Below, one piece after another: positions 34,920-43,485 of a stretch of DNA of 53,852 bases (positions are counted from its first letter, which is position 1; every line of letters starts with the position of its first letter). The stretch is from NCBI GenBank assembly GCA_964501335.1, contig CAZCTC010000054.1, forward strand, positions 1 to 53,852, in the 5' to 3' direction. The notes under the pieces were generated by a model. It made no database searches and was not told the origin of the DNA. It saw only the letters and a list, made by a program, of their open reading frames with translations. The DNA comes from CAZCTC01 sp964501335 (GTDB lineage Bacteria > Chloroflexota > Anaerolineae > B4-G1 > SLSP01). Position numbers and translations under genes: made by a program.

Positions 34920-35939
34920 ATGAAAGAAGAGGATACGATTGCTTTAGCTCACGGCAGCGGGGGACAGATGAGCCGGGAGCTGGTCGAGCAGGTTTTTGCA
35001 AAGGCCTTTGCGAATCCGATTCTGGCGTCGATGGGCGATGCCGCTGTGTTGGAGCCGCCGGCCGGCGGGCGGCTGGCCCTGACGACCGATTCATTTGTGG
35101 TGCGGCCGTTGGTTTTTCCCGGCGGCGATATCGGTAAGCTGTCCATCTGCGGCACCGTCAATGATCTGGCTGTTTCGGGGGCGGAGCCTTTGTATCTTTC
35201 GGCGGCTTTTATCCTCGAAGAGGGCTTTTCGCGGTCGCTGCTGGTGGAGCTGGTCGAGTCGATGGCGGCGACGGCGAAGACGGCGGGCGTGCGGATCGTC
35301 ACCGGGGATACGAAGGTGGTGGAGCGCCACGCGGCGGACGGGTTGTTTATCAACACGACGGGCGTGGGGTGGATTCCGGCGGGCCGGATGTTGGGGCCGG
35401 AGCGGTTGCAGCCGGGCGACGTGATCCTGGTCAATGGGACGTTGGGGGATCATGGGCTGGCGGTGATGTTGCAGCGGGAAGGGATGGTTTTTGAGTCGAA
35501 GCTGACCAGTGATTGCGCTCCGCTCAACGGGTTGATTGCGGCGCTGCTGGCGGCGGTTCCGGAGGGGGCAGTGCGCTGTATGCGCGATCCCACTCGCGGA
35601 GGGGTGGCGGCCACGCTCAATGAGTGGGTCGAGGGCGGCGCGGGGATCGAGCTGGAAGAGGGCGTGTTGCCGATCCGGGAGGAAGTCGCGGCGGCCTGCG
35701 AGATTTTGGGGCTGGATCCGTTGCAGGCGGCGAACGAGGGAAAAGTCGTCATTGCGGTGGCGGCGGAGTATGCGGAGACGGCGCTGGCAACGCTGCGGCT
35801 GCATCCTTTGGGGCGGCAGGCGGCGGCGATCGGCAAAGTCACGGCGGAGCATTCGGGGCGGGTGGTATTGCGTACGGTCTATGGGGCGCGGCGGATTATC
35901 GAGATGCCGGTGGGGTTGTTGTTGCCGCGGATCTGCTGA
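34920..35939 (+). CDS. hypE: Hydrogenase expression/formation protein HypE
   Basis: A 339-residue PurM/ThiL-like ATPase. Motifs are ALAHGSGGQMSRELVEQVF, LTTDSFVV, KLSICGTVNDLAVSGAEPLY and DPTRGGVAATLNEW. It ends LLLPRIC: the C-terminal cysteine is the residue carbamoylated by HypF and dehydrated to thiocyanate. The start at 34920 is preferred over an in-frame ATG 36 bp upstream because of the AAGAGGGGACT site and the normal N-terminus. Confidence 0.95.
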   Translation: MKEEDTIALAHGSGGQMSRELVEQVFAKAFANPILASMGDAAVLEPPAGGRLALTTDSFVVRPLVFPGGDIGKLSICGTVNDLAVSGAEPLYLSAAFILEEGFSRSLLVELVESMAATAKTAGVRIVTGDTKVVERHAADGLFINTTGVGWIPAGRMLGPERLQPGDVILVNGTLGDHGLAVMLQREGMVFESKLTSDCAPLNGLIAALLAAVPEGAVRCMRDPTRGGVAATLNEWVEGGAGIELEEGVLPIREEVAAACEILGLDPLQAANEGKVVIAVAAEYAETALATLRLHPLGRQAAAIGKVTAEHSGRVVLRTVYGARRIIEMPVGLLLPRIC

Positions 35940-36050
35940 GACGTTGAACTTTTCGGGCTTTGTGTTAAACTCGGCCCGGCGGATCAGGATGGAACCTCCG
36001 TTCAACGGGGGCGATATGAAATTTCAAGAAAGCAGTCTCAGGAGGAAATC

Positions 36051-36221
36051 ATGGCTTACGTTATCAGCAGCGCTTGTATCAAGTGTGGTTCCTGCGAAGG
36101 CGAGTGCCCGGTGGAAGCGATCAAAGAGGGCAAGACCCAGTATGTGATCGATGAAGGTAAGTGCATCGAGTGCGGCGCCTGCACCGGTGCTTGCAGCGTC
36201 GACGCCATCAGCCTGCCGTAG
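36051..36221 (+). CDS. Small 2[4Fe-4S] ferredoxin
   Basis: A 56-residue clostridial-type ferredoxin. It has two classic motifs, CIKCGSCEGECP and CIECGACTGACS, in the usual pseudo-symmetrical arrangement and starts MAYVISSAC. The ribosome site is AGGAGGAAATC. It lies 111 bp after hypE and is followed by an intrinsic terminator, so it closes the maturation cluster. A low-potential ferredoxin is the expected partner of an electron-bifurcating hydrogenase. It is complete. Confidence 0.95.
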   Translation: MAYVISSACIKCGSCEGECPVEAIKEGKTQYVIDEGKCIECGACTGACSVDAISLP

Positions 36222-36245
36222 TTTTATCCACGGGAAGGTATGAAG

Positions 36246-36284
36246 CCGCCCGGAGCTGTAAGGCTCCGGGCGGTTTTTTGTTTT
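36246..36284 (+). terminator. Intrinsic terminator after the ferredoxin gene
   Basis: CCGCCCGGAGC (36246-36256) pairs with GCTCCGGGCGG (36263-36273) around TGTAAG and is followed by TTTTTTGTTTT. This is a textbook Rho-independent terminator 25 bp past the ferredoxin stop codon. Confidence 0.92.
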
Positions 36285-36415
36285 AGCGTTCCGCGAAGGG
36301 CGTCTCCTTTGTAAGTAGCGACGCGCGGTGCGAAGCAGGGAGAGGTTCCTCTTTTATATTTTCGGCGGCTTTCTGAAGCCGCCGAAAATATGGGCTTTTC
36401 TTTATTTCCTGAAAG
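36281..36415. repeat. Dispersed hairpin element after the hyp cluster
   Basis: Forward orientation: TTTTAGCGTTCCGCGAAGGG, GCGACGCGCGGTGCGAAGC, AGGGAGAGGTTCC. The hairpin has arms ATATTTTCGGCGGC (36356-36369) and its complement (36378-36391) around TTTCTGAA. GGGCTTTTC follows. It begins in the T tract of the preceding terminator. The rest of the gene-free stretch to 36549 shows only the palindrome at 36495-36507. Confidence 0.85.
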
Positions 36416-36494
36416 GCTGTTTTTTGCGGGGCGCTATGCTTTTTTGATGGATTGGATGATAATTGCTGGAGAGAATGTTTGAGGCTGAAGTTCT

Positions 36495-36507
36495 GATCCG
36501 GCGGATC
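36495..36507. promoter_or_regulatory. 13-bp palindrome upstream of the 36550 gene
   Basis: GATCCG-G-CGGATC lies 42 bp before the start codon of a membrane protein gene. It is a possible operator, on position alone. Confidence 0.25.
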
Positions 36508-36549
36508 GGGTGATGACGCAATTGAACTAATGAGGGATGGAGTTTGATT

Positions 36550-37266
36550 ATGAGGAACGCTCAGCGGAAGTGGATGAATATCGGGCTGTGGATGTTGGGG
36601 GGTGGGGGCGCGCTTTTGCTGTTGGGCTTTCTGTGGGGCCTGACGGATAATAAAGCTGCTCAAGGTTTGGTGGCGTTGGGGGTGGCAGGGGTATCGATTG
36701 GTTTTGCGTTGTTTGTCTCTTTCCGGCGGCGGGCGTTGCTTCTGGATGAGGTGATCGCTGAGAATAAGGTCCTGGCCCGTTGGACTTTCGATCCGGAGAG
36801 CTGGAAACATTATCTCGATGAGATCTATCGGCGAGAGGTTGAGGAATATGAGATGCAGGTTAAGATTCCTGCCTGGGTCGTGGCGGGAATCGGCCTGTTT
36901 TTTTCAATTGGGGCCTGTACCGGGAGCGGTCCAATTTTTGGCGGAATTATTTTTGTTTTGGGGGTAGGAGTTACCATTGCTGTTCAATGGTGGCCGCAGT
37001 TAGTGGCCTGGTATTACGAAGCCTATGGCGGCGAGATTTTGATCGCCCGGGAGTGTGTGGTGGCTGGGGGATGGCTGTATTTTTTAGATTTCGGGCAGAG
37101 CTGGCTGGATGAGGTACGCCGAATCGACGGGAATCCGGGCTTTCTGGTGTTCAAGGTTTCTTATGGCGGGGTTTATGGGCGGCGGGTGCATGAGGTGCGG
37201 GTTCCGATTCCGCCGGGATGTGAGGCGGAGGCGGAACAGGTGATGGGGCAGTTGAAATCATCTTAA
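36550..37266 (+). CDS. Membrane protein, paralogue of the next gene
   Basis: 238 residues from the ATG at 36550 (GGGATGGAG upstream; a TTG two codons earlier is too close to that site). Four membrane helices in two pairs lie at about 8-60 and 105-155. Between them a hydrophilic segment has VLARWTFDPESWKHYLDEIYRR. After the last helix a domain with GGEILIARECVVAGGWLYFLDF and VRVPIPPGCEAEAEQVMGQL resembles a small membrane-proximal beta domain. It aligns along its whole length with the product of 37283-38011. The family is unknown to me. Confidence 0.72.
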   Translation: MRNAQRKWMNIGLWMLGGGGALLLLGFLWGLTDNKAAQGLVALGVAGVSIGFALFVSFRRRALLLDEVIAENKVLARWTFDPESWKHYLDEIYRREVEEYEMQVKIPAWVVAGIGLFFSIGACTGSGPIFGGIIFVLGVGVTIAVQWWPQLVAWYYEAYGGEILIARECVVAGGWLYFLDFGQSWLDEVRRIDGNPGFLVFKVSYGGVYGRRVHEVRVPIPPGCEAEAEQVMGQLKSS

Positions 37267-37282
37267 GGAAAGGGGTGCAGCC

Positions 37283-38011
37283 ATGGAGAACACGCAACGT
37301 CGGGGGATGTGGATCGGAGCCGCGGTGGGCGTTTTGGGGCTGGCGATGATCTTTTTGCCGCCGCTGTTGGGGGCCGATATGATGGATCTGGGCTATGGTC
37401 TGGCCTTTGTCGGCGTGTTTATTGCGCTGACCGCTTTTATTGTAGTCTTTGTCTACTGGCGGCGCTTTAAGGCAATGGACCGGTTGATTTCAGGCGAAGG
37501 GGTGCTGGTCCATTGGACTTACGATTCGGAGACGTGGCGGCGATATGCCGAGGTTTCTTATCAACGCAAGCTGAAGGAGAATCAGCCGAAGTTGATTTTG
37601 GTGGCGGTGTTGATGCTGGTTGTGGGAGCCGTGATAGCTGTTCCAATGTTCCTGGATGAATCGGACGGTTTGTTGCCCTTTTTAGGGATCTATTTCGGAG
37701 CTTTTATGGTGATTTTTCTGGTGGCGATGACGGCGCCGCGGATGGAATATCAATATAATCTTTCTCACCTGGGGGAGGCGCTGATCGGTACCGAGGGGTT
37801 GATTGTGAACGGGCAACTGCACCATTGGAAATCGCTGGGGGGGCGTCTGGAAGGGATCAAGCGGGTCGATGGCGATCCGGCACTGCTGGCCTTTCGGCTT
37901 TCTTATCCCAATCGTTACGGCCGTCAGGAGTATGAAATCTGCGTGCCGATTCCCATGGGGCGGGAAGCCGAGGCGGATCGGGTGATGGGACAATTGGGAG
38001 GCAGATGGTAA
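37283..38011 (+). CDS. Membrane protein, paralogue of the previous gene
   Basis: 242 residues with four predicted helices in the same layout as its upstream neighbour. Shared landmarks are VLVHWTYDSETWRRYAEVSYQRK, GEALIGTEGLIVNGQLHHW, IKRVDGDPALLAFRLSYPNRYGR and VPIPMGREAEADRVMGQL. It lies 16 bp downstream with its own AAGGAAAGGGG site, so the two form an operon from a tandem duplication and may make a heteromeric complex. No function can be named. Confidence 0.72.
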   Translation: MENTQRRGMWIGAAVGVLGLAMIFLPPLLGADMMDLGYGLAFVGVFIALTAFIVVFVYWRRFKAMDRLISGEGVLVHWTYDSETWRRYAEVSYQRKLKENQPKLILVAVLMLVVGAVIAVPMFLDESDGLLPFLGIYFGAFMVIFLVAMTAPRMEYQYNLSHLGEALIGTEGLIVNGQLHHWKSLGGRLEGIKRVDGDPALLAFRLSYPNRYGRQEYEICVPIPMGREAEADRVMGQLGGRW

Positions 38012-38190
38012 TGAGATAAACTGACAAAGGGGGCTCCGAAGGATGAAAATCGGTAGCGAGTAGGCCCCTTCCCCATCCCTCTCCCCTGTAGTTGTATAGG
38101 CCCGGCACGCTTTCAGGAGATTCCTGGTGAAGATGCACCGCCGCTGGCATGGGCATGAGGGGGAGGGTTCAGAGCGTGTCGCCAGGGCGG

Positions 38191-38355
38191 TTCTGGAAAA
38201 GCCTATGTTTTCGGCGGCTTTCTGAAGCCGCCGAAAACATAAACAAAAAAACTCTCTCCCTGCTTCGCACCGCGTGTCGTATCTGACCGGGAAAAGATAA
38301 TTTGCGGGACGTTACAGGGCCGGGGCCATGCCATAAAGACCTGTTTTCAGGACAG
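38191..38355. repeat. Dispersed hairpin element, reverse orientation
   Basis: A complete reverse copy. CTGGAAAAGCC, a perfect 17-bp hairpin (38204-38220 with 38225-38241, loop TCTG), AAACAAAAAAACTCTCTCCC, TTCGCACCGCGTGTCG, GACCGGGAAAAG, TTTGCGGGACGTTACAGGGC, and at the end TGTTTTCAGGACAG. This copy and 49954-50097 together define both ends of the element. Confidence 0.85.
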
Positions 38356-38534
38356 AAGGCCGTGCCGGGGGCGGCACCCCGAAGGATGAAAAAGAGCAGA
38401 GATTTCACCCCAGAGGCGCAGAGATCACAGAGAAGATAAAGAGAAGATTTATTTTTTCGGCTCTGCGTCTCTGCTGCTTTGCGTCTGTTTGCAACATCTT
38501 CGATCTGCGTTAAAAATTTCAGCTATTTTCAGGA
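38341..38534. repeat. Dispersed CGCAGAG repeat, second copy
   Basis: Homologous to 12461-12663: CCGAAGGATGAAAA, CCAGAGGCGCAGAGATCACAG, then CTCTGCGTCTCTGC, GCGTCTGTTTGCAACATC and TTCGATCTGCG. It ends AGCTATTTTCAGGAGGG; its last bases supply the AGGAGG ribosome site of the gene starting at 38542. The gene-free stretch 38012-38541 contains only this repeat, the hairpin element and another CTCCGAAGGATGAAAA fragment at about 38034-38049. Confidence 0.8.
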
Positions 38535-38541
38535 GGGTGGA

Positions 38542-39828
38542 ATGCATCCTGACGATTTAAAACATTGGATTTCCCAGGGATTGGGGCGGCCTTACCTCTA
38601 TTTCAAATCGCACGATCTGACGCCGTATCGCGAACTGCTGCTGGAGATGTGCCTGTACGACTGGATCTATGACTGGCAGAGTGAGACGCCGCGGGCGGCT
38701 TACCTTTACGAGATTTTTCAGGGGAGCGATTCGGAAGGCTGGCTCGTCGATCGGATTCTGGAGGCGCTGGCTCAGCCGGATGAGGATATGTATGATGCTC
38801 AGCTGTTTGACCTGGCGGTGATCTTTGCCCGGCAGGGAAATCCAAAGGCGCGCGCGGTGATGTATCGGCGCTTTCTGGAAGAGGATACGGAAGACGGCTA
38901 CACGGTCGGGGCCTCGCAGCTGGTGGAGCTGGACGGGGTGGACGGCCTGATCTTTGTGCTGGAGCACCGGCAAAATGAATTCGATGGCTGGTATGGGGAA
39001 TATTTGTGGAGTCTGCTGGAGGAGCGTGAGGATTATCCATCAATTCAGGCGCAACTGACCGATCTCCAGGCGGCCCATCCTGTGCTGACGGGGTATCTGG
39101 AACGGGTCAAGGCCTGGAAGGAAGGCTCTTTGCAGCGGTCGACGGAGTGGGCCGCGGCCCGTCCGGATTTTGAAGGGCTGTCTTATGCTGAATTGCAGGA
39201 AGCAATGTCTTTGGTTACGGCGGGATCCATGACGTACTTTATCGATGTGCGACGTTGGCGGGATAGGGCGCCGGAAGCAGAATTGATGCTGGCGGCGGAG
39301 GATTTGCTGGCTTCTTTAGAAGTTGATCCGCCAGAGCCATGGGTTTGGAAGCTGATGGTTTTTGGAAAACATCCTTTCCCACTCGATCCTCAGCCGCTAT
39401 TTCGATTGGTCGATCATTCTCATCCAGCGGTCGTGCAAAGAGCCCTGCCGTTGCTGGCTCAGCTGGACCATCCCGAGATCCGGCAGATTGGACTGCGGAT
39501 GCTGGCGGAAGATTATAGTCGGGGAGCGCTGGAGCTTTTTGTGAAGCATTATCAGAAAGGCGATGAGGCGCTGTTCCTGGCCGGGTTGAAGCAATTGACC
39601 GACGATGATGAGGTCCACGCGGTGGGCTTTGCGTTGACGGATATCGTCCAAGCAAATCTTTTGCCGTGTATGGAGCCCGTGTTGCTGGAACTGTATGAGC
39701 GGGAACCCTGTTCGGTGTGCCGGGCAGGGATTATTGAAAGGTTGTTGGAGATCGGGCCGTTGCCGGAATGGATGGTTGCAGAGTGTCGGCACGATGCCAA
39801 TCCTGATATTCGAGAGCTGGTGGTATAA
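38542..39828 (+). CDS. HEAT-like helical repeat protein, unknown function
   Basis: 428 residues from the ATG preceded by AGGAGGGTGGA. It is all-helical, acidic and soluble, with no signal peptide. The C-terminal third has clear paired-helix units (VVQRALPLLAQLDHPEIRQI, GLRMLAEDYSRGALELFVKH, LFLAGLKQLTDDDEVHAVGF) like HEAT or PBS-lyase repeats. The N-terminal 60 residues (HWISQGLGRPYLYFKSHD) are a separate conserved-looking module. It probably acts as a scaffold or binding protein. Neither substrate nor partner is suggested by neighbours. Confidence 0.72.
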   Translation: MHPDDLKHWISQGLGRPYLYFKSHDLTPYRELLLEMCLYDWIYDWQSETPRAAYLYEIFQGSDSEGWLVDRILEALAQPDEDMYDAQLFDLAVIFARQGNPKARAVMYRRFLEEDTEDGYTVGASQLVELDGVDGLIFVLEHRQNEFDGWYGEYLWSLLEEREDYPSIQAQLTDLQAAHPVLTGYLERVKAWKEGSLQRSTEWAAARPDFEGLSYAELQEAMSLVTAGSMTYFIDVRRWRDRAPEAELMLAAEDLLASLEVDPPEPWVWKLMVFGKHPFPLDPQPLFRLVDHSHPAVVQRALPLLAQLDHPEIRQIGLRMLAEDYSRGALELFVKHYQKGDEALFLAGLKQLTDDDEVHAVGFALTDIVQANLLPCMEPVLLELYEREPCSVCRAGIIERLLEIGPLPEWMVAECRHDANPDIRELVV

Positions 39829-39835
39829 AAAATGT

Positions 39836-39882
39836 GGATAAAAAATTGCGCGCCGCCCAAAGGGCGGCGCGCAATTTTATCC
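39836..39882. terminator. GC-rich hairpin after the HEAT-like gene
   Basis: GGATAAAAAATTGCGCGCCG and CCC (39836-39858) pair with GGGCGGCGCGCAATTTTATCC (39862-39882) around AAA, with two unpaired A residues. It starts 8 bp after the stop codon. The TTTT in the distal arm is not a free T tract. Confidence 0.6.
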
Positions 39883-39940
39883 GCAAACGAGATCAGTTGG
39901 AATCCTAATTGAACGCACTCTAAAGTAATGTTTTTTTGAC

Positions 39941-39968
39941 TTGACATTAAATCCAGTCGCGGTATACT
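39941..39968 (+). promoter_or_regulatory. Strong sigma-70 promoter for the TPR lipoprotein gene
   Basis: TTGACA (39941-39946) and TATACT (39963-39968) are separated by 16 nt. They lie 42 bp upstream of the start codon at 40010, with GGAGG at 39997-40001. This is the best promoter match in the window. Confidence 0.75.
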
Positions 39969-40009
39969 GCGATCGGTGGTTTTAAATCCAGGCAGTGGAG
40001 GTTTATGCA

Positions 40010-43000
40010 ATGGAAAATGCGAACCGTTTCCGAACCGTTGCTTTCAAAGCTGTCCTTCTGATGGTAGCGATGAGTTTGTTCAGCGGCTGTGTAAAAACAG
40101 AAACGCCGGCTCCCACTGAAGTTTCGCCGGTGAGCACGCCAACTGCGACTGCAACTCCTGCTCCTACAACAGCGGAAGGCTTCCTTGAACGGGGTGATCA
40201 GTTCTTATGGGTGAGCGATTTCGATGCTGCAGAAAAAGATTATGAAGCAGCTTTGAAGCTGGACGACGGCTATGCGTTGGCCTATAGCCATCAGGCTTTC
40301 CTGCAAGGTATCAAGATGGACAGCTGGAGCGAGGCTCTGGCGCTGGCGCAGAAGGCTGTCGAGCTGGAACCGGAGAATGCTGAGGCGCGTGCTTATCTGG
40401 CGTTGCTTCAGGGAATGCAGCATCATGAGAACGATATGCTGGCAACGGCGGAGAAAGCGGTCAGCCTTTCCGATCAGAGCGCGTTGGCGCATGTGGCTCT
40501 GGGGCAGGCTTATCTGGCCCGGCACGAGATGGAAAAGGCTGAGGCCGAGTTGCAGCAGGCTTTGAAACTGGATGCCGAAAATGTGCCGGCGTTGCTGGCT
40601 CTGGCGGATTGGTATCAGGCCGACGGCGATCATGAACAGGCGATCCTGACAGCGGGAAAGGCTGTGGCGCAGGCGCCGAAGTCGGTCTATGCCCTGGTGG
40701 CGCTGGCCGATGCTCATTTGCAGGCCTGGGAATACGATGAGGCCGAGCAGGTGCTTTCGGATACCTTTAAGCTGGTTCCAACCTACCTGCCGGCGGGATT
40801 GGAGAAGGCTGAGGTCTATTTGCGGCAGAGCGATCGGGTGATGACCCTGGTTGCATTGAAGGATACCCGTTCCTATGTGAAGACGGTGCCGGCGATCAGC
40901 TCGGCGTGGGGATGGGTGCATCTGGACAAAGAATCGTACGATGCGGCCCGCAAAGAATTTGAGATGGCGATCGAGGCCGATGAGAATTATTGGCCGGCCT
41001 ATGTCGGGCTGGGGACGATTTACCTGGCTGAAGCCGGAAATCAGATGGAAATCGAAAGCGCCGCTGAAGAACCGGAGCGGAATTCTGAGGGCAAACTGCT
41101 TTCTGAAGTGAGCTGCGGCAAAGCGGTCGAGCAATTCCATATTGCAGTTAATTTGAATCCCTATTCGGGGCTGGCGCATGCCAGTCTGGCCTTGGGTCTG
41201 GAATGCAAGGGCGATTTCTCCCGGGCGGCCGAAGGGTATAAGTGGGCGCTGGATCTGGCGCCGTATGATCCGACGGTTTTGGCGTCCTCGGGGGCCTACT
41301 GGGTCGAGAATGCCGAAGAGCAGGAAGAATACGACGAGGGTTTTGAATCCCTGCGCCAGGCGATGATGGAAACGGTCGATGACCCCAATCTCTATTTGCA
41401 GATGGGTGTCTTTGAGCTGAATCGGCCGGGATCATGGGGCTCTGAGAGCAACCTGTTGAAGGCGACTGCGCTGGATGCGGAAAATGTCGATGCCTGGGTG
41501 CAGTTAGGGTTGTATTACCTTAGTGAAGAGAAGTACAACCGGGCCATTGACACCTTTGACACGGCGTTGGCCCTGGATGAAGAAAACCCCATGGCTAATT
41601 ACGGCAAGGGTGTGGCCTATGCCTTGAAAGGCAAATCTGAGAAGGCTTTGCCTTATCTTGAAGCGGCCCGGGATAACGGCGTCGATGAACCGATGGTCTA
41701 TCTCTATTTGGGACGGATCTATCGGGAAAACAAAGAACTGAAGAAGGCGGCGGAAGCGTTCAATACCTTTGTTGAAAGTGCTCCGGAAGATTTCGATACC
41801 GATTATATCAAGATGGCGGCGACCGATATGAAGAGCGGCAATTTCTGGTTGACCGAATCGCAGGCTCTGATGGTGACGCGGTTGATCGCCATGGATATGG
41901 CCGATTCCTATGAGGATGAGATCCGTTTCAAAGTTGTCTCGGTGCAATTTAAGAAGAACGAGAACGATGAGCGGGCTCTGGAAATCATCATTCAGACATT
42001 GGATGAGGATGTAGAAGAAAAGCCGGTGGTGCAGACGACCGTGTTGATGTTGGATCTGGGGATGCTGGTCGAATCTCGTATTCAGTCCGATGTCGACGGG
42101 GGCGTGCATGTAGTGGTCCGTAATTCCGAGGGCAAGGAGTGGGTCGAAGCAATGGTCTCTCGGGAGATGACGGTGGACGTGATGGATGGGTTGAAGGACC
42201 GTCTGGATATGCTCAATGAGATGACGTTGCGGGTGCTCAATCGCCCGACCGTCAGCTCCTTCCGTGACGAAGTGCTGGAGGAAATCTTCCAGCGTGTGGC
42301 GGAAGATCGTGGGATGGCGCCGCGCCATGGCGTGACCTCGCATACGATCACGACCGAAACGTTGCATACCAATCTGCAGGCCGATTATGATGCGGATCGT
42401 GAAGCGCAGACGGCTTCGGCTCATCTGATGGTTTTGTTGGGGCTGATTGATTCGAGCGTGGATATGGAAAAGGTCACGGTCGATATGGGGACCGAGAACA
42501 TTGCCGGGTATTACGATCCCCGGCGGGATACCTTCTTCGTGATCAGTAACGATCCGGCGAATTTCTTTAACGCCGACAATGAAGTTACGGCTGCCCATGA
42601 GTATATGCACGCGTTGCAGGATCAATACCGCGGGCTGGACGAATCGGAAATGAACGACGACGAACAGCTGGCCTTCCGGGCTCTGGTGGAAGGCGAGGCT
42701 ATGCAGGTGACCTTCAAGTACATCGAAGAATATCTCACTCTGTTGGAACAGACGCGGGTTTTTGGAATGGATCGGCCGCAGCATCTGGCGCAGGCCGAGG
42801 GCGAGGATGTGACGGATGAGGATACGCCTCCGATTCTCAGCCATTTCGAAAATTTCCCTTATGTGACCGGGTTGGATTTTGTGGAGTCCAAAGCGGCGGG
42901 CGGCTACTGGCCGGCGCTGGATAAGATCTATCAAAATCCTCCGGCTTCGACTGAACAGGTGCTGCATCCTGAGAAGTACGAAGGCGAAGAACGCGACGAT

Positions 43001-43474
43001 CCGCAGGTGATCACGCTGACTGAGAAGCTGGCCGATCTGGGCGATGAGTGGAAAGAGCTGGACAACGATGTGATGGGTGAATACTTCACCCGGGAATATC
43101 TGGCGGCCCACATTTCGCCTGATCTGGCTTCGGTGAGTGCTGCCGGCTGGGACGGCGATCGATATGCTTACTTTGAACAGGAAAAGGATTCCAAGCGGCG
43201 GTTGCTGGTCTGGAAGACTGTTTGGGATTCTCCCGAAGAGGCTCGCGAGTTTGTGGTGGCGCATCGCGTCGCTTTTGAAGGGACCGAGGGCTACACGGAA
43301 ACCGTTCGTGAACTGAGCGGTGGAGATCGGACGGTGCGCTGGGAAAGCAAGAAGCGGGTGGTTTACCTTCGGCAGGTGGGCGATATGACCTGGCTGGTCT
43401 TTGCCAGCAAGGTTGAGGATCTGGATAAGGTCTTGCCGCTGCTCGAAGCGGACTGGAAAAAGAGCGCCGACTGA
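40010..43474 (+). CDS. TPR-metallopeptidase lipoprotein
   Basis: 1154 residues. The N-terminus is a lipoprotein signal with lipobox LFSGC, followed by a Pro/Thr-rich linker. Residues about 55-620 are a dozen or more TPR units (for example ALALAQKAVELEPENAEARA and AEAELQQALKLDAENVPALL). The C-terminal 500 residues include a zinc-protease motif, H863-E-Y-M-H867 in VTAAHEYMHALQDQY, with E894 or E896 (LVEGEAM) as the likely third ligand. It should be anchored outside the membrane, the TPR part binding partners or substrates. The start at 40010 fits GGAGG at 8 nt and the promoter upstream. Confidence 0.85.
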   Translation: MENANRFRTVAFKAVLLMVAMSLFSGCVKTETPAPTEVSPVSTPTATATPAPTTAEGFLERGDQFLWVSDFDAAEKDYEAALKLDDGYALAYSHQAFLQGIKMDSWSEALALAQKAVELEPENAEARAYLALLQGMQHHENDMLATAEKAVSLSDQSALAHVALGQAYLARHEMEKAEAELQQALKLDAENVPALLALADWYQADGDHEQAILTAGKAVAQAPKSVYALVALADAHLQAWEYDEAEQVLSDTFKLVPTYLPAGLEKAEVYLRQSDRVMTLVALKDTRSYVKTVPAISSAWGWVHLDKESYDAARKEFEMAIEADENYWPAYVGLGTIYLAEAGNQMEIESAAEEPERNSEGKLLSEVSCGKAVEQFHIAVNLNPYSGLAHASLALGLECKGDFSRAAEGYKWALDLAPYDPTVLASSGAYWVENAEEQEEYDEGFESLRQAMMETVDDPNLYLQMGVFELNRPGSWGSESNLLKATALDAENVDAWVQLGLYYLSEEKYNRAIDTFDTALALDEENPMANYGKGVAYALKGKSEKALPYLEAARDNGVDEPMVYLYLGRIYRENKELKKAAEAFNTFVESAPEDFDTDYIKMAATDMKSGNFWLTESQALMVTRLIAMDMADSYEDEIRFKVVSVQFKKNENDERALEIIIQTLDEDVEEKPVVQTTVLMLDLGMLVESRIQSDVDGGVHVVVRNSEGKEWVEAMVSREMTVDVMDGLKDRLDMLNEMTLRVLNRPTVSSFRDEVLEEIFQRVAEDRGMAPRHGVTSHTITTETLHTNLQADYDADREAQTASAHLMVLLGLIDSSVDMEKVTVDMGTENIAGYYDPRRDTFFVISNDPANFFNADNEVTAAHEYMHALQDQYRGLDESEMNDDEQLAFRALVEGEAMQVTFKYIEEYLTLLEQTRVFGMDRPQHLAQAEGEDVTDEDTPPILSHFENFPYVTGLDFVESKAAGGYWPALDKIYQNPPASTEQVLHPEKYEGEERDDPQVITLTEKLADLGDEWKELDNDVMGEYFTREYLAAHISPDLASVSAAGWDGDRYAYFEQEKDSKRRLLVWKTVWDSPEEAREFVVAHRVAFEGTEGYTETVRELSGGDRTVRWESKKRVVYLRQVGDMTWLVFASKVEDLDKVLPLLEADWKKSAD

Positions 43475-43485
43475 TCTGCTCTGGA

